From the NCBI RefSeq assembly GCF_000237925.1, contig NC_031502.1, forward strand, positions 50,135,283 through 50,199,282: a stretch of 64,000 bases of DNA, read 5' to 3'. The position numbers and the translations under genes were made by a program. Position 1 is the stretch's first letter. Every line of letters begins with the position of its first letter. Source of the DNA: Schistosoma mansoni (lineage: Eukaryota; Platyhelminthes; Trematoda; Strigeidida; Schistosomatidae). Below, piece by piece: positions 1 through 11,077 of the stretch. The notes under the pieces are model-generated. The model saw only the letters and a program-made list of their open reading frames with translations. It had not been told where the DNA came from and ran no database searches.

Positions 1-2285
1 CTGCTCTTCCTCGTTTCAGATTACCTATAGCCTTTTGAACTTCAAGTAGGGTCGGGGGGCCTACTTCAATGTTCCATTCAGGTTTTCTGGGAATAGTGGG
101 TAGTTGTGCAGTAGCTGAAGGCCAGCTAAACTGCTCCTTAAAGTGTTCCGCCCATCGTTCTAAACGTTTGGGTTGAGAGCAGATAAGGGTTCCGTCTTTT
201 TCCGAGATTGTCTCACTTACACTTGACTTCTTAATTCCAGTTTCTTTTATTAGTCTGAATAGTTGCCTGGTGTTGCCTACAGCCGCTGCCTTTTCCATCT
301 CTTTTGCTTTCGTTGCCCACCACTGCTCACGATCGTTCCTTAGACTTTTAGTTAACCTAGATCTAATTTGTTTACGCTCTTCGTCATGTTCAGAGCCTGA
401 TGGGATGAGTTTACGCGAATCCATCAGTGAAATAGACTTAGAAGAAATCCATTGGTTTTTTGGAGCCCTATGGTTTAAATGACTAATAGATGTTACTGCT
501 GTTTCCACAGCTGTTCGTATGTCTTTCCAAGCAGTATCTGGGTCAGTCTTGTTTACAGAACTGCCTAGATGTGAACTCAGTTGTTTCTGGAATTCGCATT
601 TGGCTTTTTCGTCCTCCAGTTCAATCCTAATGGGTCTTCTTAGTGTACTTTTCCTGCGTCCATTGAGGCGCAGACAAATGCGCACTCGTATTAAAGCGTG
701 ATCAGAGTCTAAACAAGTATTCCAATACGAGCGACAATCTTCTATTGAGCCTCTCCAACGATGACTGATGACAATATGGTCTATTTGAGTCCATCGTTGG
801 TTTGGTGCAGGTGGTCGCCATGTTAGACGATGTCTCTCCTTATGTTTAAAATTAGTAATTGCCAAAAATAAACGATTGTCTGAGCATAGTTGCAACAGAC
901 GATCACCATTATCGGTTCGTTGAGCCGGAATACTAAAACACCCACCTAAATGTCTTTCTGTTTGATTTAAGCTGCCTACCTGGGCATTAAAGTCACCCGC
1001 TACGACTACTATGTCTGAGCGCTTAGATTTCTGAAGAAGCTCAGAGAGCTTTCTGTAAAAGTCATCTTTCACCTCATCATGGCTGCAGTCAGTGGGAGCT
1101 TAGGCAGAAACGACAAAAAGGCAACGACGTGTGTCCCTATCCTTCCGAGTTCTTACGGAGCCATTTAGCCGGACAGCACACAGGCGACTGTTAACGGGGA
1201 TCCATTCTAATAGTGCCTGTTCTGCCCTTGTACTTAGTGCTATGCCTACACCTGCAAGTCCGCGAGAACTAGCCAACGGGTCGCCAGATACACGGAGGGT
1301 GTATTTCGTCGGCTGTCCATTTTGGCGAGGTGAGGTCAAGTGAATGACCACACTGGGATCCTGTATGCGTGTTTCGGAGACACAGCATACATCAATGGTA
1401 CGAGATTCTAGGGTTTTAGCTAAGGAGGCCTGTTGACCGATTTGGCATAAGGTACGTACGTTGAAGGCTCCAATGTGTAGTTTGGAGCGAGGTTTTAGTA
1501 GACCTGGGACAGCTTTTCGCGCACTAGAATCGTTGGCCATGGTGACACTTGAGGAGGAAACCGAGAGAGGAAGTTTAGTGTTGAAAGTCAAGGTAGAAGG
1601 AATAGTAGGAATTGAAGAAGGAGATTGATTATGAATACAGTGGTCTTGAGTGTTGTTAGAGGTATGAGGGCAGTTATCACTTCCCGGTTGCCCACACCGT
1701 GGAAGGATTCTTCTAGAGGTACCTGAAAAGGAAATTGGGTTAGAAGTGGTCTTAATGACCTGAGAGCGTGACCGCAGTGCCCAAGGGACAACTGCTTAAG
1801 GTTGGTCACACACGACCTTTTTGTGGGTAGTTTTTGTGTTAGCTCCGTTCTTCAAAGGACCTTACCGCCGGAGACGGATATCCGTGGGATAAGGCGAGGT
1901 GTGCATTTTTAGGGTCGACCTTTTCTAACCCCACCCCTCCTTGTGGGAAGGCAGCATCGCTGTCATGCTGGTTGTCTGAAGGAAACACCTTACTGCTGTC
2001 ACACCTCTGTACAGTCAGCAGTACGACTTCGCCTTCGGACCTTGGGTTTGCTGCTTTTAGTCTCACCGCTCTTCAACCGACCTGTCTGGCATGGTAGGAC
2101 CTCGAGGAACGATTGTTCCAGCCAGCATAGCTCGATTGCTTCATCACGATAGGCAAGCCCGACCACCACGTCAAGGTAGCAGCAACGGTCGGGACGAAGA
2201 TATAGGAGTAAATACAGTATGGTACTATTGATGAACAGGTAAAAGACCTTATGAGTATCTCACTGGTTAGCCCAGAGGGACGCAA
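1..2285 (-). mobile_element. RTE-clade LINE, 5' part with APE-type endonuclease
   Basis: A non-LTR retrotransposon read on the minus strand and cut by the left window edge, so its reverse transcriptase lies outside. From a Met at 1540 the frame gives an apurinic-type endonuclease with the family motifs in order: FNVRTL, SETRIQD, GDFNAQV, QIDHIVIS and SDHALIRV. A linker follows that leads into the reverse transcriptase. The frame is open from 1591 to base 1 except for one TAA at 1100-1102, so this copy is young. The 5' region upstream of the endonuclease (about 1600-2285) has no clear long frame. Part of it (about 1665-2172) recurs, diverged, at 23840-24357. Endonuclease-first order and lack of an ORF1 protein fit RTE (SR2-like); the exact family is inferred. 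Confidence 0.88.
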
Positions 2286-2563
2286 TTCTGTTTATAAGTA
2301 ATACATTTCTTTAACAGATCTGAGTACATCCAGAGTCTTTATCAGACCAAGAAAGCAACTCTCTATGAGCTGTGATATCTCTGTGCTACTTCAAGGGGAT
2401 AGTTAAAGAATTCTTGTAATCGATATTTTCAAAGTCATAGTAACTGGATGATGACAAACGAGATTAATCAGTTATTCATCGAAAAGTTGATCAAGTGGCA
2501 CATAAACCATTTTTGTGACTCTTTGACCCATAGGTTGAAGGCTCCCGACATAAGACAAGATTT

Positions 2564-2599
2564 TCAGTCTGCAATGATTTTCCAATCTATGCCGATTTC
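2564..2599 (-). CDS. Unknown gene, candidate terminal mini-exon
   Basis: Eleven codons (EIGIDWKIIAD) plus TGA after a pyrimidine-rich acceptor, in the phase left by exon B. It is too short to be certain. The true 3' exon could instead lie further left, beyond or beneath the RTE insertion. Confidence 0.25.
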   Translation of the reverse strand, partial: EIGIDWKIIAD

Positions 2600-3395
2600 C
2601 TATTGTAAAAAACTAAATCACATTCGTCATTATTTGAAAGCTAAGGTTACCAATTAGTATACGTCATACGGTATAATTAAACATACATTCATAATATTGT
2701 TATTTTTGTTAACTTACAACTGAGTTTCTAGCTTTAGGAACCTTGTTCACGGGTCCAGGTCGAACTCCATTTGCTTCACGACGTTTGAACAAAGATATTT
2801 TAGATGTGTGTCGTGCAGTATTTCCGAACTCAGCCAAAGCACCATTAAGACTAAAAATGAAGAGTATTGAAAAATTGATAAGTACGGAATTTAAATTCCT
2901 TTGATAATGATGGACTGCAGTCACAGTCGTTAAATTTTTTTAGAGTAACTAGAGGAGACTTATGATAAAAAGTAGACTTAGATGAATTTAACATTTAGTT
3001 AGTCACTCTTCGCCGACGTATAAAAAGTGAATGATAAGACCTGCATGACTAGATTTAGTAGTGGGTATCCAACATTTAAAACTTGGTGGATTCAATTAGA
3101 TGCGTTGTATGATAGAATTTCAACTAAACATTTTCGTCTAAATACTAAGACAAGTCTGTGAACCACACACTATATTGGGACTTAATATTCCATACATAAA
3201 TCACTGAATTTATGTTTTCAGAGAGAAACAGTGGTAAATTTTCCTTTGTCTTAATAACATTACACTAGCTTTATTATACCACCTTTTTCTACACGTTTCT
3301 AATACTTTGATTATATCACTCCCAATTCTTTGAAGTTCATAATTTTGCTTCTGACTGACTGATCTCAACTCATGATATTCTTTATCATCATTCAC
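2564..3395 (-). CDS. 3' end of an unrecognised host gene (three candidate exons)
   Basis: Three minus-strand exons join without breaking phase: 3283-3395 (113 bases, ends in phase 2), 2718-2850 (133 bases, starts with the one base needed, ends in phase 0) and 2564-2599 (12 codons with a TGA stop). The boundaries look real: acceptor cttcatttttag before 2850, donor gtaagt after 2718, and acceptor ttttttacaatag before 2599. The first two exons encode a charged, probably helical stretch (YHELRSVSQKQNYELQRI) followed by a basic segment with RHTSKISLFKRREANG and KVPKARNSV. I do not recognise the family and found no upstream exons or poly(A) signal. The terminal mini-exon is the weakest part. Exact phase agreement between independent exons is the main reason to call a gene. 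Confidence 0.5.
2718..2850 (-). CDS. Unknown gene, candidate exon B
   Basis: Encodes SLNGALAEFGNTARHTSK, then a Lys/Arg-rich stretch ending KVPKARNSV. The pyrimidine-rich acceptor and the gtaagt donor are both close to consensus. This is the best supported of the three exons. Confidence 0.55.
3283..3395 (-). CDS. Unknown gene, candidate exon A
   Basis: Open frame with a charged helical look, VNDDKEYHELRSV through KVLETCRK. It begins after an AG at 3396-3397 and ends at AAAAAG followed by gtggta. It ends in phase 2, which the next exon completes to Ser. The donor is less ideal than that of exon B. Confidence 0.45.
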
Positions 3396-6239
3396 CTGCG
3401 TTAAATTACTTCAATACGTAATCAACTAAAAGTTTTTAGCTCTATGACCTTTGATTACTATTTTGGTGTTTCAAAATATGCTACTCTCGCACTGAGTTTA
3501 TCTTTTAAAAATATTTTGATTTTACAAACGTTATTGGAAGCTTTGCTCCATTATGATGGCACAGTCGCTCCTACGATTATTTTGACGATACAATACCATA
3601 AGTTGTAAGCAGTTGACGAAAACTTAATAAAATAAAAGTAATTCATGTTATTCTCAATGAATCTTTGTTTTCGCATGCTCTAAAATTGTGAGATAGTGGC
3701 ATATAGAAACTGTTGTCTGAAATCCAAGTTGTCGGGGAATGACAGGAACATGAACTAGTAAATCTTATTAAGACTCATAACAGAGACTTAATTCAGTCAC
3801 TCATAACTATGGGGAAAATGTAGTGATAAGAGCTGATGAGATTCTTAATTAGAAACGGTAAATGAAGCTTCTAGACAGAAAAAAGTAAGCAAATATTTCG
3901 TAGAGGATACAGACAGACGAATTTAATTCAGCCACTGGAACCTAGTTTAGGAAGGGTCATCTTTCCACTCGATTTAGACTACCTGTCACATTTTGAAGTC
4001 TCCTATCGTTTTGGTCAAACCAAAGCAATGTGCTGTGACTAGCTAATGTAGGGAAACGAGGATGACGATCTTTAATACTGAACACTGCGTGGTGTGTGCT
4101 AGCGGCGTCGAAAGATATGAGTAGCATGTATCGCTAATCGAAAGTGGGATACCTGGAGAGAGAAGGTTAAGAAAATTAAAGAGAAGAGAACGAGTACAGA
4201 GAGTGATTATTGTGGAAACTAAGGAACAATCAAGTCTAAAACATTCGATTGACATTTTTTTAATGGAATATTTACTGTATGGTTCTCAGATTTTACTATG
4301 ATATACCGTAATTTTGTGTTTAAATACATTTGGTTGTCCCCACCTGTATTCCTGTTCACTACAGCTGTGCCAAACGTTTAGTATTTTAAATAAAGTAGTT
4401 TCACGAGATTATACTGATGAATGTGAAAAGTCAATTACCAGATGTTTATGAGTTCTGAAAGTCTTTTGCTCGTAACTAACGATACTTATGAAATGTTCTT
4501 GTTTAGTAATCTTATATGACAGCCGTTGCTAACCAACCACTTAAATTGCACGCACAGAATATAAAAATTCTGTCCCAAAAGTGTGATATGTGAGATTTAT
4601 TATTCTAAGCTAACAAAGACGAAGGCTTTGAGATTTTTCGATCAAGGTATTTGCAAAGAAATAGAAAACAGATTCTATGTTATCACTCAGATATTCACCT
4701 AACCCTAGTCTACTCTACCCGTATTATCAAGTAATATTCAGCGTAAAAGATGCACACGCTTCTTTTCGAACATGACATGTGTCATGCTCGGAAAGCCGAG
4801 TGCTATATGTGTAAACATATCAGTCTCCATAGGATGATCCAGACTGAGGGTTGAACTATAAATGACCACTGAATAATCACTAACACAGTCCTCTACCAGT
4901 AACTAGAAGCGTAGGACACACCGACAAACGAGCTTAATATTTAAAGAATACGGTCTCAACAATGATGAAACAGTAGATATCATAATGAGATTCGTCAAGG
5001 GAAGTACTGTGAACATATTCAGTATTTGTGATAATAAAGTTCTAATAGTTTGAAAGAAAAAAGATACCACGGATAAAATCAGTGAGGAGAACTTCAAAAT
5101 CAGATGCTTTCAAAGAAGAAATAAACGTCCTACCCTAATATCGCTAGTTCACCATAAAACACTTGGTCCGCCATCAACTTTAAGTTCGTGCTTGGCGGTA
5201 ACCTTGGAAATTGATGTAAAGAAACTTAGAAATGCTTGATGAACAATATATTTCCAGAGGTAGAATTTGGACGTTATGAATAATTCACTTGAGATACATT
5301 TGATTCAATCAAACACAGAAACTTGTATTGCTGAGGACTTGTCATAATTTATCACATCTTCGACTTTTAAAATAGTTTCTCTGTGGTTGTGTAATGTTAT
5401 TATTAATGGAGTTGTCTGTCCTTAAATATGTCTGTCGGAGTTTGTCCAGTTACTTTGATTTTGCATTCCTGGTGATCACAACAAGTATTTAATAAATATT
5501 GACGGTAAGAAGTGGGTTTTCCCCAAGGAAATAGAGTCCATGGCCCCAGCTGATGTAAGTCCTATTAACAGTACTTTCTCAGTCCTACTGGGATTGTGAT
5601 GCTCGAGTTAAAGCCATGCCATGTTAGTAATTAACTAAACGGAATTTGACTAAAATGAGTGGAACAATGAACGAGGAACGAAAGTACAAATAGCACTGGT
5701 ATGAAATGTGTTAAGCTGACAGGTGGAATATCCTATTGTCTTATGTTTTCACACATTATCTCGACCGAGCTAGGGCAGTATGTAAGCAAACAAGCTATGT
5801 TATGGACTTTTACTGAAGTTGTCTTATGAACGGATTGTGTTCGTTTTTGCCGACGATATTTTGAAAAGTGCAGACTACAAATGGGAAATTGTGTGTCATA
5901 CTTGAAAGCCCACTCTTAGGTGAGACTGCCTGGAGAGTTCTTTGCTATAGGTTACAGGCAGAGGGTACTCGTCTTGAGGGTACGTACTACAAAGTATGTT
6001 ATGTAAACAATGAAGTGATCAACTTTCGTTGTTTTTAAGCTGAAGAAGAACATTTAAATCAGTTCAAAATGATTTTCAAGTAGTCAGTTTCTCGAAACTG
6101 TAACTCTTTTTGTTAGGGGTTTTTGGTAAAGTTTCTTATTTATGGTCTATGAAGAAGCTATTGAGCTTTGTAATAACAAGTAAAAAATAGCAGTAGATAA
6201 TAGATTTCTTCTGTAGATGGATAGAGAGTGAGAGCAGGC
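3396..6239. other. No recognisable gene
   Basis: AT-rich sequence without exons I can support on either strand. Short open frames at 4043-4255 and 4903-5097 have no recognisable composition or splice context. Upstream exons of the unknown minus-strand gene may lie here unseen. The stretch from about 5400 may be the eroded start of the CR1-like LINE that follows. Confidence 0.5.
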
Positions 6240-7085
6240 ATGAGACTGCTCGAACGAAATTCGGTTAAGAATGGTATACCAAAGGGGACTTCTTAGGCTC
6301 CATTATTTCCTCTACACCAGTGACTTACCAAGACTGTTGAAGTCATCGGCACATTTTCCAGAAAATAAAAAACTCTGCAGAAATTAATTAGCGAGACTGA
6401 TCATCTTGATTTTCAGGCAAACTTAGCGGAATTACTTAGACTGTTCCAAAGTTAAGGATTAGAAAGTAGTTCCAGGAAGAGTGTGCTAATACCCATCAGA
6501 CAAGCTGATACCTACCAATATACTGGTAACGCAAATCGCTTCAACGCGGACAGGGAAAGACCAAGGAGTTGCATCTAGTCGTGAAAACAACGTTGAATTT
6601 CAGTGCAGCCTCCGACGAAATTTTTTGTGTATCATGGCCACTTCACCGAGCAATCAAATGTTTTGACCTATACATGTTCCTAGTTTCGAACCCACATATG
6701 TGAGAAAGTCACTCGAATAGTGGATACAAGCAGCTATTTCATGTCTAACTTACGGAGCCTACACAATTCAGGTTGCTCAGAATTTTTTAACTGAGTGAGT
6801 GGCGGTTTTTTCAAACACTCAATAGACTCTTAAAACGATTAAATTTATTGCTCTTATAGTAGAACTTGAGGTGACGTTATATCAGCATTCCGCACCCTTA
6901 TTATTTTAAATTGTTTTGCTCATACTAGAACTAATAGTCTCTGGTTCCATGTCCGCAGTCTAACAAACAACAGGTGAGGTTTCATTTTGCTCACAGAGTG
7001 TTCAGTTACAGGAATGCCTTACTCGAAAGAGAAGCATCAGCCCGATCAGACAACACTTTGAAAAGAAAGCCCGATTTTAAGTGTA
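6240..7085 (+). mobile_element. Decayed CR1/SR1-like LINE fragment
   Basis: Plus-strand translation gives reverse-transcriptase-like blocks in the order of a CR1-type LINE: VKNGIPKGT (compare SGVPQGS) near 6260, a helical stretch near 6390-6480 like the LQ-DL-L-W segment, and at about 6965-7080 a C-terminal block with FHFAHRVFSYRN that resembles the usual LINE ending. Several stops and frame changes interrupt it, so the copy is old. Assignment rests on motif spacing only. Confidence 0.4.
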
Positions 7086-7381
7086 AAAATAGATAAAAGA
7101 GCTAACACGCGTTCGCCGTGCTGCAATCCTTAATATGAAAGACTGGTTCTTTAGTTATGCGGTTTGGCTATATTATCATCAGAAACTTCCTCCCATTCTA
7201 CCTATTCGAGGGAAAATGTGAAATATGTGGAAAAGAACAAGATGTTTGCATTTATAACCGACACAGCGGTTTAAAAAATTAGGAAGCTGATTTATAGTCT
7301 GAACATAGGTATATTATCAAAATTACGGACCAAGAGCTAGCAATACTCGGGATGTTTTGTTTCACGACGACAGAAAAACAG

Positions 7382-7702
7382 TGAGGATACGACTGATATT
7401 CTAACTTTACAATTAGCTACCAGTAGCATCTTCTATAATCGAAACCCTTTTGGCCAAATAGAAGTCAGACGAAAAGAGGTAGGAAAGATATATTTGATAC
7501 GTTACCAATATATCGAGAGGCGTTCGTTCTTAACTGACTATTGAGACGTAGGAGCTGTGTCCCACGCCGGGTTGCAACGTGATCTGGTACGGATGCATGA
7601 CCGAAAGCCTTCAGTTAAACAAGTCCACTTAAACAACGTGGTCAGCATCCAATGTCGAACACTTAATGAGCTATTGATTTTGGGGAATTATTTACAGCTA
7701 CA
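7382..7702 (-). repeat. 3' LTR of the Ty3/gypsy element
   Basis: 321 bases, starting TGTAGCTG and ending CCTCA in element orientation. Nearly identical to the LTR at 12947-13267 (two differences). Flanked outside by the ACAG target duplication. Confidence 0.95.
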
Positions 7703-7725
7703 GATCACTCCCCCCCCAGTGAGGT
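7703..7725 (-). promoter_or_regulatory. Polypurine tract of the LTR element
   Basis: In element orientation a run of eight G followed by AGTGATC abuts the 3' LTR, the expected place for the plus-strand primer of reverse transcription. Confidence 0.7.
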
Positions 7726-8219
7726 AGTGATGCCCCTAAGACGTGACCAGCCAGAAGTTTAAACCCAACGAGTTTGTCGTTGGTAAACACTCTTCTGATA
7801 GCTTGCTTCGTTTAGCAGCGTCTGGTCGTCTTTCCTTAAACTAAGGGACCCTGAGGTACAACATAACAATAAAGAAATAAAATACAATCAAAATTTCGGT
7901 TCCTTGGGAAACTTCGTCGTTCTTTTCCAGCCGTCCTGGAAAAGAGAAAAAATGGAACGTGTGAGTGCATGTCGAAAATACCCTCGTACTTGCGTAAGGA
8001 CACAAGATGAGCGGGAAAAAAAATAAACCAATACACTTGCAACAGCGTAAAGGCGACCGGAAAAAAATGTGTTTTTTTATATAAAAAAATATAAATACGC
8101 TCAAAAAATAGAAATGTTTTGTTTTTTTGTTTTTTTAAATAAATAAAAAAATGAGCATATTAAAAAATTATTTTTTTACAATAAATAATGAAAAGGGAAT
8201 TCGACATAAAGCTTGTGTC

Positions 8220-10997
8220 CTACGTGCAATAGTCGTTAAGATATTCTGGAAATCTTACTCTTCTTCCAGAACGCGTTGTTTTAGGTTTATCTGTCAACGT
8301 TGAAGAAGTATCAAGTTATGTGTCGGCTGTCGTGTAGGGTACTACGAGTGTAGGAGTCGTGTCGTACGATTGTACCGAAGGAAATTCGACGTAGCTAGGG
8401 TTTCCTTCTAAGTACGCTGCTTTTAAGCGATCGAAACTGATGCTATCACTCGTGCCGTTCTTATCGACATAGTACTTGGGTTCGCGTTGAAGAACTTTGA
8501 AGGGTCCTTCGTATGCTGATTCGAGAGGTCGTCGATGTGAGTCTCGACGAACGAAGACGTGTGTACTATGTCGTTATTCAGGTTGAACGAAAACATAATG
8601 ATTGAGGTCGAGTGTGAGCAGGTTTAACTGAACGCATAGAGTTTGTAAGCCTGCATTGCGGATACCTAGTAAGACGAGTGGAAGAGCGTCTATCCACTGT
8701 GAAACGTTTGTAGCTGATAGTGAAGCTTTAAGTTGTCGATGAAAACGTTCTACCAACCCGTTTGTTTGTGGGTGGTAGGCGGTCGTTCGGAAGCGAGTGA
8801 TTCCTAATAGTGAGGTCAGACAACGGAAGAGTTCAGACTCGAACTGGCGTCCGCGGTCTGTAGTGATGGTTGAAGGGCAGCCGAAACTTGCAACCCATCG
8901 TTCAACGAAAGCGCAAGCCACAATTTCAGCAGTAATGTCCTTAATCGGTACTGCTTCTGGCCATCGAGTAAAACGGTCTACGCGTGTTAAGAGATATGAG
9001 TATCCGTTTGAATCGTGTAAGGGTCCTACCAAATCTAGATGAACGTGGTCGAAGCGAGCGCCAGGGGTTTTGAAAGAGCCTAAGGGACATTTGTTATGTC
9101 TTATGACCTTAGATTTCTGGCAGCTTACACAGGAGCGTGCCCACTCCCTCACGTCTTTATTCATACCAGGCCAGCAAAACCGTTCGGCTATAAGCTTGAT
9201 TGTTGCACGGACATCTGGATGAGAAAGATTGTGCAACGTATTGAAGACGTTGCGTCGATAATGTTTTGGTACTATTGGACGATCCCTACCTGTAGATGTG
9301 TCGCAAAGTAAGGTTTCCTTACCTGTTCCCATCTGCCTAATACTTAGTTTAAGAGTTGTCGAGGAAAACTCATGCTGAAGATCAATGTCGTCTTTTTGAA
9401 ACTGAACGAGGTTAAGAAGGTCGATTCCCTGGAAACTGTTCAAGGAACTTATTCGAGACAAAGCGTGTGCGACTACATTGTTTGCTCCAGAAATGTGTTG
9501 TATATCTGAAGCAAACTGCGAAATGTAGTCGAGTTGTCGAGACTCTCGAGGTGAGTACTTGTCTGAAGATGAACTTAAGGAGAAGGTAAGAGGTTTATGA
9601 TCAGTAAAAAGTGTGAATTCTCTTCCTTCGATGGAATGTTGGAAATGTCGTACAGCACAGTACATAGCTAGGAGTTCCCTACCGAACGTGCAGTACCTAG
9701 ATCCCGCGTCTAGCAACCGTCTCGAGAAAAATCCTAAAGGTTGCCACGAGTTGTTAACCCATTGTTGTAAGACTCCTCCGATTGCTGAGTCGGATGCGTC
9801 TACGGCGATACTAGTGAGCGCTTGAGTGTCTTGATGCGCAAGCAGGGTTGCCTTAGCGATATGTTCGCAACTGCTTAATCGTGGTCGGTTCTGGGTAATC
9901 CAGAATGGCCGCCACTTTGCTTCTAAGGGGTCGGATGCCTTGAGCATCAATAGTGTGTCCTAAGAAGTCTAAAGAGTTTGTTCCGATTTGGCATTTCTGA
10001 ATGTTGACAGTAATGCCATGCCTTTGGAGTCGATCGAAAACAATGTCCAAATGCTTGAGATGTGATTCTCTGTCCGGACTTGCTATTGGACAGTCATCAA
10101 CATACGCATGTACGAAGTTGAGACCTCGGAAGACATCGTCTATAAACCTTTGGAAGGTTTGAGCCGCATTTCTTAGGCCGAAAGGGGTGATGATGGCGGT
10201 TTTAGGAATGTCGTCGGTTGCCATCGGTATTTGGTTATAAGCCTTAACTAAGTCGATTTTCGAAAAGACAGTTGTACCTTTCAAGGTAGCTGTCAAATCG
10301 TGAATGTGAGGCAACGGTTAACGATCGGGAATGGTTTTAGCATTCAGACGCCGATAATCACCAGTTGGCCGACAATCGTTGCTATCCTTTTTAATGACCA
10401 TGTGCAATGGGGATGACCATGGACTATTTGATGGTCGAATTATCCCTAAGTCTACCATATGGTCGAATTCTTTTTTGGCTAACCTAAGCTTTTCGGGAGC
10501 GAGTCGACGGGCTTTCGAGAATACAGGTGGTCCTGTAGTCGAGATGTGATGTGTAACATTGCTGGTTACAGAAGGCAATTTCGATTGCGGTTGGTATATC
10601 CCGGAGTATTTGTCGAGTAATGATTGGTACAGGGGGTCTATGGTGTGCTTAATTGTGACTGGGGATAACCTGCAACCAGAAAAAGGAGTTACGCAAACGG
10701 ATAACTTAGTGTTTCCGTCTATTAACTTTCTTGAGCGAGTGTTGATTAGTAGATTGTGTTATTGTAACAGGTCTATACCGATGATTGGCATAGAGACATC
10801 TGCAACAACGAAAATCCAGTGTATGGGTTTGCGTAACCTACGTTAAGGTAGATGTACCTTTTACCGTAAGTAGCGATCGGATTTCTGTTTGCCACCTGTA
10901 AACTGAAAACAGACTCGCGAAGTCTGTCGTCGGGATTTGCTGGAAGAACGCTTACTTCTGCTCCGGTGTCGACGAGGTAGCGAACTTTCGTAGTCAC
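8220..10997 (-). pseudogene. pol region of the LTR element (fossil)
   Basis: Reads protease (LVDTGAEVSVLP near 10970), reverse transcriptase (FSKIDLVKAYNQIP and the catalytic block YVDD near 10100), RNase H ([15 protein letters not shown] near 9800), an H2C2 zinc-binding block and an integrase core ([17 protein letters not shown], then ITTDRG and an NGLVERFH stretch), with a C-terminal tail to about 8220. Domain order is that of Ty3/gypsy. Pieces lie in more than one frame, so the region is not intact. Confidence 0.9.
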
Positions 10998-11077
10998 ATC
11001 CGTGACATGTAAGAGGCGTCTGTGTTCGCCGGCTACGGTTGCCGTTAACGCGTGCCGGCTTGAAAGTTTCCCGAGTT

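Noticed and set aside
4043-4255. Open frame of 70 codons and a possible solo LTR
   Set aside because: No TG...CA ends with matching flanks could be fixed and there is no second copy in the window.
7836-8104. Two overlapping open frames on the minus strand
   Set aside because: They lie in the 3' internal region of the LTR element in A/T-rich sequence and resemble no envelope or host protein.
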